In this document: positions 1 through 10,100 of the stretch, in pieces
How the letters are laid out: each line of letters begins with the position of its first letter
Position numbering within the stretch: position 1 is the stretch's first letter
Source of the DNA: Burkholderiales bacterium
Lineage (GTDB): Bacteria; Pseudomonadota; Gammaproteobacteria; Burkholderiales; SG8-41
NCBI GenBank assembly: GCA_030684405.1
Contig: JAUXYA010000011.1
Location: 62,001 to 126,000 of the forward strand
Direction: 5' to 3'
DNA: 64,000 bases
Notes under the pieces: model-generated
The model's input: the letters and a program-made list of their open reading frames with translations, nothing else
What the model was told of the DNA's origin: nothing
Database searches by the model: none
Made by a program: the position numbers and the translations under genes

Positions 1-1206
1 GTCAAGCAGAATACCGCCTTCGACCTTGAGTTCCTTGCGCTGCGCTTCCGTGAGTTCCGAGAGCCCCATGCCGAAACGACTGCCGACTTGGGGCTGCGGC
101 TTGCCGCCCCGTGCCTGGCGCACGCGTTCATCCGACAATTCCGCCACGGTCACTTGCAGGTCACGCGCAGTCTTGTTGCGCCAGATCTGGATGGCAACGC
201 GACTGCCCGGCTTGGTACCGCCGACGACGCGCGGCAGGTCTTCGGATGAGTTCACCGGCTTGCCGTCAAAACGCAGGATGACGTCCCCAGCCTCCACCCC
301 GGCCTTGTCGGCAGGTCCGCCCTTTTCCACTGAGTTGACCAGTGCGCCTTGTGGCTTGGGCAGGCCGAAGCCGTCAGCCAGCTCACGGGTGACCGGCTGG
401 ATCACCACGCCGATGCGGCCCCGGGTGACTTTACCGGTGGTCCGCAGTTGCTGCGCGATGTCGTTCGCAACGTCGATCGGAATCGCGAAAGACAAACCCA
501 TGAAGCCCCCGGTGCGGCTGTAGATCTGCGAGTTGACGCCAACCACCTCACCCCGGAGGTTGAACAGCGGACCACCCGAGTTGCCGGGATTCACAGCAAC
601 ATCCGTCTGGATGAAGGGGACGAAATTTTCCTGCGGCAGCGAGCGGCCTTTCGCGCTGACAATGCCCGCGGTCACGGTATTCTCGAAACCGAAGGGCGAA
701 CCGATGGCAACCACCCATTCACCGACCTTGAGCCGGTTGGGGTCGCCAAAACGGACCGTCGGCAGGCCGCCGGCATCGATCTTGATCAGGGCGACGTCCG
801 TACGACGGTCAGTGCCAATCACTTTGGCCTTGAATTCACGTTTGTCCGTCAGCTTGACGTTGACCTCATCAGCACCTTCGACGACGTGCGCGTTGGTGAG
901 GATGTAGCCTTCTGCGCTGATGATGAATCCGGATCCCAGCGACTGTGCCTGGAATTCACGCGGCCCCTGACCCGGATTCTGATTCGGGTTGTTCGGCATG
1001 AAGCGACGGAAAAACTCGTAAAACGGATCGTTCTCGTCCAGTTGCGGCAGCTGGCGTGCCAGCGGATTACGCGTTGCCGTCTGGGTCGTACTGATGTTGA
1101 CCACGGCAGGCCCCTGCCTTTCGACGAGCTCGGTAAAGTCCGGGAGCTGCGCGAAAGCCTGCAAAGGCACAAAAAGGCACAGGGCCAGAAAGAAATACCT
1201 GAACAT
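1..1206 (-). CDS. degP: DegP/MucD-like periplasmic serine protease (3' end cut by window)
   Basis: Periplasmic Do/HtrA-family protease and chaperone that degrades misfolded envelope proteins. I read 402 residues in the reverse strand before the window edge removes the C-terminus. The start at 1206 is preceded by an AGGAAAGG ribosome site and opens a signal peptide (MFRYFFLALCLFVPLQAFA). The trypsin-like triad is H107 (TNAHVVEG), D137 (TDRRTDVALIKI) and S210 (NPGNSGGPL). A first PDZ domain follows at about 275-365 and a second begins at the edge. An in-frame ATG at 1230 lacks a ribosome site. It is the last gene of rpoE-rseA-mucB-degP, 56 bases after mucB, so sigma-E control is expected. MucD is an equally good name. 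Confidence 0.93.
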   Translation of the reverse strand, partial: MFRYFFLALCLFVPLQAFAQLPDFTELVERQGPAVVNISTTQTATRNPLARQLPQLDENDPFYEFFRRFMPNNPNQNPGQGPREFQAQSLGSGFIISAEGYILTNAHVVEGADEVNVKLTDKREFKAKVIGTDRRTDVALIKIDAGGLPTVRFGDPNRLKVGEWVVAIGSPFGFENTVTAGIVSAKGRSLPQENFVPFIQTDVAVNPGNSGGPLFNLRGEVVGVNSQIYSRTGGFMGLSFAIPIDVANDIAQQLRTTGKVTRGRIGVVIQPVTRELADGFGLPKPQGALVNSVEKGGPADKAGVEAGDVILRFDGKPVNSSEDLPRVVGGTKPGSRVAIQIWRNKTARDLQVTVAELSDERVRQARGGKPQPQVGSRFGMGLSELTEAQRKELKVEGGILLD

Positions 1207-1262
1207 GTTCAGCCTTTCCTGGGAATGCATGGAGGATAATGAATCGGGGGGAGGTAGCGCGC

Positions 1263-2243
1263 TCAGCGCAATGCGGTGGCCGCGGTCTTGGGCTCCAGCG
1301 AGCGCGCAAAGCGGAGCACCGTTTCAGCCGGGGTCTCACCAAGGATCGTCACAGTGTGGCCGGCGACCACATGACTGTAAATATGCAGGGCGCCCTGGTG
1401 CCTGAGCGCCTGTTTCTGGTCCGGTTTCGCGCCCGGTTCGATGAATATCGATACCGCGGCGAGTCCGTCGGAATACACCAGATGCGACGCCTTGCCTTTT
1501 TTGCCGACCATGGAGCGTCGCAACTCCATCAGTTTGCGGAATCCCGCGGGAGGTGACTGTACAACCCAGCCGGAATCTCCGGAGTCGTCCGCACTGAGGG
1601 CGGAGCGATCAACGCGCCAGTTCTGCTTTACGCTCATTGCCGCGTACTTCGACTGCACCATTTCACGCCGGAACGACCCGCCGATGTCCAGCGTGGAAAA
1701 GGCAAACGCTTCAAGCGTCTTGTTCTTGTCATTCAGAGTGCGCGCCTGCAATGGCAGCCCGGTATTCAGTTCGGCGCAAAAACGCCGTGTGTATCGCAGG
1801 TTATCGTTCGGTGTCAGTGTCACCCATTGACACTGCATGCCGGCCACCCGGTCCATGCCTCCCTTGACCACGTTGTAGTGCTGCACGATTTCCTGAATCT
1901 GTTCGACTCGCACCGGGAACTGACGCGAACCACGGGGATCAATCAGCACGGTCTTGCTGCCCGGCAGATAACAGGTCACCTGGTCGTTGTTGCGGATGAC
2001 CTCCCGCGCCGGACCGTCCAGGGTTTCGAGACGCTCCAGCACACCACCGGCCGGATTGACGAAATGGGCAATACGCGAGGTCTCGACCTGATTACCGTGC
2101 TGGAACATGAACGTTCCGGAGTAATTCACTTTCTGGCTGGCTTCGGCCATTTTTTCCAGTATGGCCAGAGCTTCGCGGGATTCACCGGCAGCGAGTGCAC
2201 TCCCCGGCACGAACCCCAGCAAAATGATCCACCAGAATTTCAT
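1263..2243 (-). CDS. mucB: MucB/RseB periplasmic regulator of sigma-E
   Basis: Periplasmic protein that binds the outer part of RseA and shields it from protease cleavage until envelope damage is sensed. The product is 326 residues. The start at 2243 gives a clean signal peptide (MKFWWIILLGFVPGSALAA); the open frame extends upstream but would overlap rseA. The N-terminal half (about 20-190) matches the MucB/RseB lipoprotein-like fold, with NYSGTFMFQHG and a YTRRFCAELNTGLPLQ segment, and a smaller C-terminal domain (about 205-310) follows. It lies 7 bases after rseA in the rpoE operon. Family knowledge gives the role; sequence shows the export signal, length and position. Confidence 0.92.
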   Translation of the reverse strand: MKFWWIILLGFVPGSALAAGESREALAILEKMAEASQKVNYSGTFMFQHGNQVETSRIAHFVNPAGGVLERLETLDGPAREVIRNNDQVTCYLPGSKTVLIDPRGSRQFPVRVEQIQEIVQHYNVVKGGMDRVAGMQCQWVTLTPNDNLRYTRRFCAELNTGLPLQARTLNDKNKTLEAFAFSTLDIGGSFRREMVQSKYAAMSVKQNWRVDRSALSADDSGDSGWVVQSPPAGFRKLMELRRSMVGKKGKASHLVYSDGLAAVSIFIEPGAKPDQKQALRHQGALHIYSHVVAGHTVTILGETPAETVLRFARSLEPKTAATALR

Positions 2244-2250
2244 GGCGGTA

Positions 2251-2769
2251 TTAACGCTCGGCGGCAGGCGCAACGGAGATGGTACGAATATAAGGCGCGA
2301 CACCGTGCAGGCTGGTGCTCGGCGAGATGCCCTGGTGAGCCAGCAGGTACTCGTTCATCTGCCCGTCATTGGGGACGCTGACCAAGGGCGCTTCGGCCCG
2401 GGCCGGCGCAATCGACTTCACTTGTGCGATTTCTACTGGCGGGTTGGCGATGTTGCTCGAGGAAAATGCCATCCACCCCACCACTGCTACGGCGGAGACC
2501 GAAGCTGCGGCCGATAATGCGAATTTTGTTGGTGAGCCAAACCGGCGCGCCTGCACGGGGGCTAGCACCGTGGGCTCCCGCGAGAGGGCTTCAGCAACCC
2601 TGCGGGAGACGTCGTTGCCACCGACAGTCTCGCCGCGCATCACATCACCGATCAGGTGGTAAACATCCCAGGACTCCCGCGTTTCCGGATTATCTCCGAG
2701 CCGCAGGAATGCCTGATGCGCATCCTGCCCTTCCGCCTCACCATCCATCAGCGCCGATATATTTTCCAT
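2251..2769 (-). CDS. rseA: RseA/MucA anti-sigma-E factor
   Basis: Inner-membrane anti-sigma factor that holds RpoE inactive. The product is 172 residues: a cytoplasmic N-terminal RseA domain (MENISALMDGE, then WDVYHLIGDVMRG) to about residue 75, one membrane segment at about 83-103, and a short periplasmic tail. The ATG at 2769 follows a good AGGAG site and comes one base after the rpoE stop (TGATATG), so the two are probably translationally coupled to keep stoichiometry. Cleavage would involve a DegS-like site-1 protease, not seen here, and RseP, which is encoded at 29.4-30.8 kb. Confidence 0.93.
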   Translation of the reverse strand: MENISALMDGEAEGQDAHQAFLRLGDNPETRESWDVYHLIGDVMRGETVGGNDVSRRVAEALSREPTVLAPVQARRFGSPTKFALSAAASVSAVAVVGWMAFSSSNIANPPVEIAQVKSIAPARAEAPLVSVPNDGQMNEYLLAHQGISPSTSLHGVAPYIRTISVAPAAER

Positions 2770-2770
2770 A

Positions 2771-3370
2771 TCACCATCTCCTGTCCCTGCCCGTACCGAG
2801 CAAGGGACGCAATTTCTCCGCCACCGCTTCACGCGCCCTGAAAATCCGGGAGCGCACCGTGCCCACCGGGCACTGCATTACCGTCGCAATTTCCTCGTAA
2901 CTCAAACCCTCGATTTCGCGAAGGGTGATCGCCGTTCTCAACTCCTCAGGCAACTCCTGTAGAGTTTGGTTCACTGTATCGCCGACCTGGCGACTCATCA
3001 TCTGGTTTTCCGGGGTATTCAGGTCCCGCAATTGATCCCCGGCCTCGACACTTTCCGCCTCCTCGGCATCGAGCTCGGTGCTGGTCGGCGCCCGCCGCCC
3101 CATCGCCACCAAATGGTTCTTCGCGGTGTTGATGCCGATCCGGTAGAGCCAGGTGTAAAACGCGCTCTCGCCCCGGAAACCCGGCAATGCCCGATATGCC
3201 TTGATGAAAGCTTCCTGTGTCACATCCTCGACCTCGCTGGGATCCCGGATAAAACGCGACAGCAGCCGCCCCAGCTTGCGCTGATATTTACTCACCAGCA
3301 GGTCGAACGCGCGTTTGTCACCCCGCTGCACACGCTCTACCAACTGCTGATCGACTTCGCGATCGCTCAT
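2771..3370 (-). CDS. rpoE: Extracytoplasmic-stress sigma factor RpoE (AlgU)
   Basis: ECF sigma factor that directs RNA polymerase to envelope-stress promoters. The product is 199 residues when started at MSDREVDQQLVERV, the usual start and length of RpoE; the frame is open 12 codons further upstream. Region 2 is at about 12-90 (EVEDVTQEAFIKAYRALPGF, FYTWLYRIGINTAKNHL). Region 4 is at about 130-185 (LREIEGLSYEEIATVMQCP, VGTVRSRIFRAREAV). It is first in rpoE-rseA-mucB-degP. A possible autoregulatory sigma-E promoter lies upstream at 3494-3522. Confidence 0.96.
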   Translation of the reverse strand: MSDREVDQQLVERVQRGDKRAFDLLVSKYQRKLGRLLSRFIRDPSEVEDVTQEAFIKAYRALPGFRGESAFYTWLYRIGINTAKNHLVAMGRRAPTSTELDAEEAESVEAGDQLRDLNTPENQMMSRQVGDTVNQTLQELPEELRTAITLREIEGLSYEEIATVMQCPVGTVRSRIFRAREAVAEKLRPLLGTGRDRRW

Positions 3371-3493
3371 TAATCTCTTATCCGGTCCCTGATACGACAG
3401 TTCCATCCGCGACCGGCATCGGCGCCAGCGGGACAGGCGCCGCAGTATAACTGCCTGAACGGCCGCATGAAACCGGCGTTTCTGGCGTCGAGT

Positions 3494-3522
3494 TCAAAGA
3501 CCTGCCGCAAACGTTTAAGTTC
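3494..3522 (-). promoter_or_regulatory. Candidate sigma-E promoter of rpoE
   Basis: On the minus strand GAACTT (3522-3517) is followed after 16 bases by TCTTTGA (3500-3494). This resembles the sigma-E pattern of a GGAACTT-like -35 and a TCTGA/TCAAA-like -10. It lies about 125 bases upstream of the rpoE start and points at it. The -10 match is imperfect, so this is a suggestion. Confidence 0.35.
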
Positions 3523-3572
3523 ACACCGGCATCATGAAAATTGCAGGCTAATTCCAGAATGTGGCGCGCGAC

Positions 3573-5078
3573 CTAAAATCCGCTGGGGCCCCCACCCTGC
3601 CGCTTGCGCTCGAGCATCCGGAAAGCTGACTCGATCAGCACAGCAAGCACCGCGGCAGGAATGGCTCCCGACAACATCAGAAGCTGGTCATTGACGGCCA
3701 GCCCGGCAACGATCCGCTCCCCGTAGCCCCCGGCACCGACAAATGCCGCGATAGTTGCCGTGCCGACATTGATGACTGCCGCAGTCCTGATCCCTGCCAG
3801 AATTCCGGGCCAGGCCAGCGGCAACTCGACGAGTCGGAGCAACTGCCAGCCGTTCAGCCCCAACGCCAAGCCTGCATCGCGCATTTGCCTGCCAACCCCG
3901 GTCAGCGCCACCTCGGTTCCGCGGATGACCGGCAACAGTGCATACAGTGCCAGGGCAATGATGGCTGGAAGCGGCCCGATGCGATCCAGCAGCGCGATCA
4001 GAAAAGCCAGCAAGGCCAGGCTCGGCACTGTTTGCAGCACCCCGGCGCCGGCAAGAATCCAGCGCCCTGCCCGGGGTGCACGCTGTGCCAGCAGGCCCAG
4101 TGGAACACCAAGGGCCACGCTGAGCAACAGCGACACCAGCACCATACGGACATGCTCAATGGTCAGGCGCAGCAGGTCCGGAGCAAACACCGCGGCCAGA
4201 ACCGACCGTTCTCGCGGTGGCGCTGCAGCCTCTGCCAGCCAGGCCCGTGCTGCATCGGCGAAACTTCGGCGCTCCAGTTCCACAGCGGCATTCAGTTCCA
4301 GCATGGTCGCTGCTGAAATCCGCCCCTGGAGCTGTTCGATGGCGGTCCAAGCTACGGGGTGGCGCGCCGGCAGATCCAGGCGGTAGACGAGAACGGACTC
4401 GTAATCCGGGAAAAAGCGCCGGTCGTCCTCGAGAACGCGCAGCCCCAGCCGGTTGATCTGGGGATCGGTCGTGTAGACATCGATGACGTCGATATCCCCA
4501 CGCTGCAGAGCGGCATAGGCCAGTCCATGCTCGAGGCCGCGGACCTTGAGGCCGCCAATCTCGTAAGCATCACTCAGCGCGGCCCAGCCATCACGCCGGC
4601 TGAGAAACTCCAGCGACAGCCCGAGACGGGCATCAATAAAATCCCTGAGATCCGATATGCGCCGGATACCGCGACTCGCGGCAAGCGGCTCCGCCATCGC
4701 CAGCGCATAGGAATTGCTGAAGCCGGTCAATACTCCGGCAGCGAGTCCGTGCGCGTACAGCCGGCGGTTCAGTTCCTCCAGTTGCGGCACCACCGCCAGC
4801 CCCAACAGTTCCAGCGCGATGGTACCGGTGTAATCCGGGTAAACGTCAATGGCACCACTTTTCAGTGCTGCAAACAGGATTCCCGTATTTCCCAGCCCTG
4901 CCTTGTGCTCGACACGCGCCCCGGATGCGCTGGCGGTCTGGGTAATGATTTCACCGAGCACATAAGACTCCGTGAAACGTTTGGAACCGACCCGCAGGAC
5001 ATCGCTTGCGACGGCGCTTGCCGCTGCCAGCAGCAAAATGCCGGCAATCAGCGCACGAACACATTGCGGGAATGCCAT
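3573..5078 (-). CDS. Fused osmoprotectant ABC transporter substrate-binding protein and permease (OpuC type)
   Basis: 501-residue chimera for uptake of glycine betaine/choline-type compounds. An N-terminal signal segment (about 1-24) leads into an OpuAC-like binding domain at about 25-275 (LRVGSKRFTESYVLGEI, AIDVYPDYTGTIALELLG, DVIDVYTTDPQINRLGL). A binding-protein-dependent permease domain with several membrane helices follows at about 305-490, carrying an EAA-type loop (MRDAGLALGLNGWQLLRLVE). Fusions with this layout are known in the OpuC/ProWX group. No ATPase gene is next to it; the neighbours are rpoE and an aminotransferase. The exact substrate cannot be read from sequence. Confidence 0.85.
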   Translation of the reverse strand: MAFPQCVRALIAGILLLAAASAVASDVLRVGSKRFTESYVLGEIITQTASASGARVEHKAGLGNTGILFAALKSGAIDVYPDYTGTIALELLGLAVVPQLEELNRRLYAHGLAAGVLTGFSNSYALAMAEPLAASRGIRRISDLRDFIDARLGLSLEFLSRRDGWAALSDAYEIGGLKVRGLEHGLAYAALQRGDIDVIDVYTTDPQINRLGLRVLEDDRRFFPDYESVLVYRLDLPARHPVAWTAIEQLQGRISAATMLELNAAVELERRSFADAARAWLAEAAAPPRERSVLAAVFAPDLLRLTIEHVRMVLVSLLLSVALGVPLGLLAQRAPRAGRWILAGAGVLQTVPSLALLAFLIALLDRIGPLPAIIALALYALLPVIRGTEVALTGVGRQMRDAGLALGLNGWQLLRLVELPLAWPGILAGIRTAAVINVGTATIAAFVGAGGYGERIVAGLAVNDQLLMLSGAIPAAVLAVLIESAFRMLERKRQGGGPSGF

Positions 5079-5202
5079 TCAGTATCCGATTTTGCGTCGG
5101 GAGGAATGTCGTCTCATGGCGTGAAAATGGTAGCATGGACGCAACATTACAATCGTGCACAACAGCTGCCCCTAGAGGCCGTTTTCGCCAAAGGTTAAGA
5201 CC

Positions 5203-6534
5203 ATGACTGCCCGCCCTGCCAGCCTCCAATCATTCTGGATGCCCTTCACTGCCAACCGTGCCTTCAAACAGTCGCCGCGCATGCTGGTCGCCGCGAAGGA
5301 CATGCACTACACCACCGACGATGGCCGGCAAGTGCTCGACGGCACGGCCGGACTGTGGTGCGTCAATGCCGGGCATTGCCGGCCGAAAATCGTCGAGGCC
5401 GTGCAGAAACAGGTGGCGACGATGGATTACAGCCCGGCCTTCCAGCTCGGCCACCCGGATGCTTTCCGCGTCGCCGAGCGCCTGGCCGCACTGGCGCCCG
5501 GTGACCTCGACCACGTCTTCTACTGCAACTCCGGTTCTGAGGGTGTCGATACCGCGCTTAAAATCGCATTGGCCTATCACCGCGCCCGTGGTGAAGGCCA
5601 GCGCAACGTGTTGATCGGCCGCGAACGCGGCTATCACGGCGCCGGTTTCGGCGGCATTTCGGTCGGTGGCATTCCCGCCAACCGCAAGGCTTTTGGCAAC
5701 ATGCTGTTCCGTGTCGACCACCTCGCCCACACGCACAACCTCAAGGAGAACGCCTTTAGCCGTGGCCAGCCGGCCTGGGGAGCACACCTCGCCGATGAAC
5801 TGGAACAACGCATCATTCCGCTGCACGACGCCAGCAACATTGCCGCCGTCATCGTCGAACCGCTGGCCGGCTCCACCGGCGTGCTGGTTCCACCGAAGGG
5901 CTACCTCGAGCGCCTGCGCCAGATCTGCGACAAATACGGCCTGCTGCTGATATTTGACGAGGTCATCACCGGTTTCGGTCGAATCGGTCCCTGCTTCGGT
6001 GCCGATGCCGTGGGCGTGGTGCCGGACATGATGATCGTAGCCAAGGGACTGACCAATGGCACAGTGCCCATGGGCGCGGTGATCGCCCGCCGCGGCATCT
6101 ACGACGCCGTGGTCAACAACGCGCCGCAGGGCACCATCGAACTGTTTCACGGGTACACCTATTCCGGACACCCGCTGGCCACCGCCGCCGCCCTGGCCAG
6201 CCTCGACACCTTCGAGGAAGAAGGTCTGTTCCAGCGCGCCGAGGAACTTGCACCCTATTTCGAAGAAGCCGTGCAGTCCCTGCGGGAAATGCCCAATGTC
6301 ATCGACGTGCGCAACATGGGCTTGGTTGCCGGAATCGAACTCGAACCCCGACCGGGTGCACCGACGGCACGCGCCTTTGAAACCTTCCTCAAGTGCTACG
6401 AGAATGGCCTGCTTATCCGTACCACCGGCGACATCATTGCGCTGTCGCCACCCCTGATCATCAGCAAGGCACAGATCGATGAACTGGTGGGCAAGCTCGG
6501 TGATGCGCTGCGCGAGGTCGGACGCAATCCCTGA
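5203..6534 (+). CDS. Omega-amino acid:pyruvate aminotransferase (class III, PLP-dependent)
   Basis: 443-residue class-III transaminase that moves an amino group from beta-alanine or similar omega-amino acids to pyruvate. Features are FWMPFTANRAFKQ near the start, typical of beta-alanine:pyruvate transaminases; the phosphate-binding NSGSEGVDTALKIA (about 109-122); D252 in the FDEVITGFGR motif; and the Schiff-base lysine K281 (VAKGLTNGTVPMGAV). The length is normal for the family. The start at 5203 follows AAGGTTAAGACC. The next gene on the same strand begins within 11 bases. The substrate is inferred from family resemblance; a polyamine or taurine substrate is possible. Confidence 0.88.
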   Translation: MTARPASLQSFWMPFTANRAFKQSPRMLVAAKDMHYTTDDGRQVLDGTAGLWCVNAGHCRPKIVEAVQKQVATMDYSPAFQLGHPDAFRVAERLAALAPGDLDHVFYCNSGSEGVDTALKIALAYHRARGEGQRNVLIGRERGYHGAGFGGISVGGIPANRKAFGNMLFRVDHLAHTHNLKENAFSRGQPAWGAHLADELEQRIIPLHDASNIAAVIVEPLAGSTGVLVPPKGYLERLRQICDKYGLLLIFDEVITGFGRIGPCFGADAVGVVPDMMIVAKGLTNGTVPMGAVIARRGIYDAVVNNAPQGTIELFHGYTYSGHPLATAAALASLDTFEEEGLFQRAEELAPYFEEAVQSLREMPNVIDVRNMGLVAGIELEPRPGAPTARAFETFLKCYENGLLIRTTGDIIALSPPLIISKAQIDELVGKLGDALREVGRNP

Positions 6535-6544
6535 TGTCCGCAGC

Positions 6545-7093
6545 TTGATCGTTTCGCTTAATTTCTACTACGCGCACTCCGGCAAGGAAGCCGAGGTGCT
6601 GCACCAGCGCATCAAGGCCTGCGAGGTGCGCTCGGCTCTCGGCCTCCCGCGTGGACAGGTCTGGGCAAAAATCAAGGGCAGCGACGACTGGCCGGACACG
6701 CTGTGGCGCCTCGATTTTCCGGACATGACCGCCCAGAACGCCGACATGGCCGTGCGCGCAGCGAGCGCAGATTTTGAAGCGATCCGGATCGGCATGCGCC
6801 AGCTCTACCGGCGTTTCGAGCGCCCCCTCTATACGGGCAGTGAAGACGCCAGCAACACGCTCCTGCGTGGAGATGTGCAAGTCTGGTCGGGCATCTTTTG
6901 CGCTGAAGCAGCTTGCTCCGTCGTGCGCAAAAACTTCTCAGGCGCCGGATTGAATGCGCTGGAATTCCAGTCAGGCGGCAAGGACGTGCCGAGATTCATC
7001 GTCTTTGGCGACCTGGCCCCGGATAGCGCAGGATCATCGGTGCCGGGCGCGCGGATCGAACGCAGCCTCTGGCGCCTTGAAGACTCCGGATAG
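6545..7093 (+). CDS. Conserved hypothetical protein of unknown function
   Basis: I do not recognise this protein. It is about 182 residues if started at the TTG at 6545, just after the aminotransferase stop; the frame is open further back inside that gene, so the start is uncertain and no strong ribosome site is visible. There is no signal peptide or membrane segment. The first ~95 residues (SLNFYYAHSGKEAEVLHQRI, WRLDFPDMT) have the alternating strand/helix look of a dimeric alpha-beta barrel. Codon use matches neighbouring genes. Co-orientation with the aminotransferase suggests co-transcription. Confidence 0.6.
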   Translation: MIVSLNFYYAHSGKEAEVLHQRIKACEVRSALGLPRGQVWAKIKGSDDWPDTLWRLDFPDMTAQNADMAVRAASADFEAIRIGMRQLYRRFERPLYTGSEDASNTLLRGDVQVWSGIFCAEAACSVVRKNFSGAGLNALEFQSGGKDVPRFIVFGDLAPDSAGSSVPGARIERSLWRLEDSG

Positions 7094-7137
7094 AGTTACA
7101 AAAAGTTGTTTATAATCAATAGCTTATATAAAGTCGA

Positions 7138-10100
7138 TTAAACCTTAAGCGCAGTCAGGCAACGCTCCAGCCACTGCGCCATCAGCTTTTCCTGGGTCGA
7201 ATTCTGCTTCAGCCGCTGGTCCAGTGCCTTCCAGTCAACGCAATCGAGCGGCTGATCCTGGTTAAAGCAGGAAAACACATAGCTCGTCCTGCCGGTCTGC
7301 GGATCAACATGCGGTTGCAGGCACTGCGCACAGACCTCTTTCATCATGCACTGCATCGGTGAATTGATCGAACCGATCGCGTGGTGTTTCGCTTTCAGAT
7401 ACGGCTTCAGCACCTCGTGCCGCGCACGCGCTACCGCGGCCATCATCTTGTCGGAACCGATGGCAATGAGGCGATCGGTATCACCGAAGGAAATCACCTG
7501 CCCGCCGAGAGCTCCCGAGGCATAGGCCTGCATCGCCTGCACGATGTTCCCGACGAAGCTGCGGTCGTCCGGTCGCGTCGGTGTGAATCCGGGTTTTTCG
7601 TCACAACACCAGATGACGATGTCGCTGGCCGCTTCAATGTTTTCGACGTGGTAGCGATCACCCATGCTTTTATAGCCGGCGAAATAGAGCACTTTGCACC
7701 CGGCCTTGCGCATCGCCTGGCCAATCGAGAACAGCACTGCATTGCCGAGTCCGCCGCCGACCAGAACTACGGTTTCACCGGCGGGAATTTCGGTTGGCGT
7801 GCCGGTGGGACCCATCAGGATCACCGGCTCGCCGGGCTTCAGTTCGGCACAGAGGTCGCTGGACCCGCCCATCTCGAGCACGATCGTCGACAGCAGCCCC
7901 GCGTCAGCGTCCACCCACGCACCGGTCAGCGCCAGGCCCTCCATCGCCAGCGAGCTGCCGGCGACGCGCGGCGCTTGTGACTCAAAATTCTGCAGCCGGT
8001 AGAACTGGCCGGGTTGAAAACGGCGCGCAGCCAGTGGCGCGCGCAATATAACTTCGACGATAGTCGGCGTCAGCCGCTTCACCTCGTGTACGGTCGCGCG
8101 CAGATCACGTTGCAGCGCCGCGAGAAAAGCCGCGTCGTCCACGGCTGCGGCGGGCTGCACCTTGCTCAGCACGCCACTGACCACCGGATAACCCTGCTTG
8201 GCACTGCCCACGGCCTTGACCACGTTGCCGAAGAATGAGGGATGCACGTCACCGAAAAAGCTGATGTAGCGATCGTCGGCGCGTTTCGCCAACAGCACGC
8301 TGACTGCATCAGGCTTGGAAATCGATTTCTCCGCTACCACCGGTTGCCCGTCGACATCGACGGCACGGAAATAACGACCGTCGAGCACGAAGGTCTCTGC
8401 ATCCTCCCGGGCAAGTACGGTGTTTGGCTGGGTACCGGCAGCGATCAGGATCGCCCGCGCCGGCAGGATCACCTGCCCCGCATCACGCCAGACACCATCG
8501 TCACCCCTCGCCTGCACAGCGGCTTTCAGCGCACTGGCATGGCCGTAGTGATCGGTTTCGATGGCCAGCGGCGTCAGGCACTCGGCAAAGCTGATTCCCT
8601 CTTCCAGTGCCTTGTGCACTTCCTCGTGGTTCAGCATGTACGAGGGGCTGTCGACCAGGCGCTTGCGATAGGCAATCGTCGCACCGCCCCAGGACTGCAG
8701 CAGCTGCAGGATGCGCGGTTCGCGCCCCTCCTGCGCCGCCGCGCTGCGTTCGGCGCGGATCGCCCGCGCATGGGCGATGAATTCGGCGGCGGTTTCGCAC
8801 TCCTCCGCGCTCCAGCCCTTATGCACGGCATCTTCGCCGCGCTCCCTGATCAGGGTTTCGTGGCGCAGCAGGAATTTCTCGACCTGCAGCGGGTAGTAGG
8901 CCAGCGACTCGGTTGCAGTGTCGATCGCGGTCAGGCCGCCGCCGATCACCACCACCGGCAGCCGCAGCTGCATGTTGGCTATTGAATCAGCCTTCGCAGC
9001 ACCAGTCAGCTGCAGCGCCATCAGGAAATCCGACGCGGTGCGCACCCCGCGCACGAGACCGTTGGGCATGTCGAGCACCGTCGGGCGGCCGGCGCCGATC
9101 GCCAGCGCGACATGGTCGAAACCGATCGCAAAAGCGTACTCGGCGGTGACAGTACCGCCGAAGCGCACACCGCCGAACAGCGCGAACTGCGCGCGCCGCT
9201 CCAGCAGCAGGCGAATGATTTTCAGGAAGTTCTTGTCCCAGCGCACGGTGATGCCGTATTCGGCAACGCCGCCGAATCCGGCCATCGCCCGCTCATCAAG
9301 TGACTCATGCAGCTCACGCACATCACGAATCGGTTTGAATGGCACGCGCCCGCCCGCCGCGTCGACGCCCGACAGCTCCGGCGGCAAAGGCTCGATTTTC
9401 AGTCCGTCAATGCCGACCACCGTGTGGCCGTCGTTCATCAGAAAATGTGACAGCGAGAATCCGGCGGGCCCCATGCCCACCACCAGAACCCGTTTTCCGG
9501 TCGGCGCTTTCGGCACGGGAATGCGCAGGTTGAGCGGATTCCAGCGCGTCAGCAGGCTGTATATCTCGAAGCCCCAGGGCAGTTCGAGCACATCCTTCAG
9601 TGTGCGCGTTTCCGCCTGCGGAATGTTGACCGGTTCCTGCTTCTGATAGATGCAGGCCTTCATGCAGTCATTGCAAATGCGATGCCCGGTCGCCGCAACC
9701 ACCGGATTGTCGACGGCGATGATCGCCAGCGCGCCGATCGCGAGGCCCTCGGTCTTGGCTTTATGGAATTCGGATATCTTCTCTTCCAGCGGGCAACCAG
9801 CCAGCGTGATGCCAAAAGGCGACTTCTTGAATGAAGCCTCACCGCGGCCGCTGGCAGCTTTCTCGCGCAGGCCTTTGGAACAGGAATCCTTTCCCTGTTC
9901 GTGGCACCAGATGCAGTAGTTGGCTTCGTCGAGTGCTCCGGTGAGGTCACTGCCGTGATCGGTCAGCTTGAATCCCTCACGCAGGCGCAGTTTCGACACG
10001 TCGAAACGGTGTTCGGTATATCCCTTGCCTGCATCGGTCTGCACCGGCACCAGGTTCTGCATATCGAGTTTGTGCGGTGCCTTGAACAGTACGCCATCGC

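Noticed and set aside
349-1239. 296-residue open frame on the plus strand opposite degP
   Set aside because: It runs antisense to a protease gene with a full catalytic triad, signal peptide and good ribosome site, so it is a shadow frame created by GC-rich codon use.
7094-7137. AT-rich 44-base gap between the hypothetical gene and the large oxidoreductase as a fifth copy of the element
   Set aside because: Only a short TTGTTTAT-like core matches and the rest diverges; too weak to count with copies A-C.
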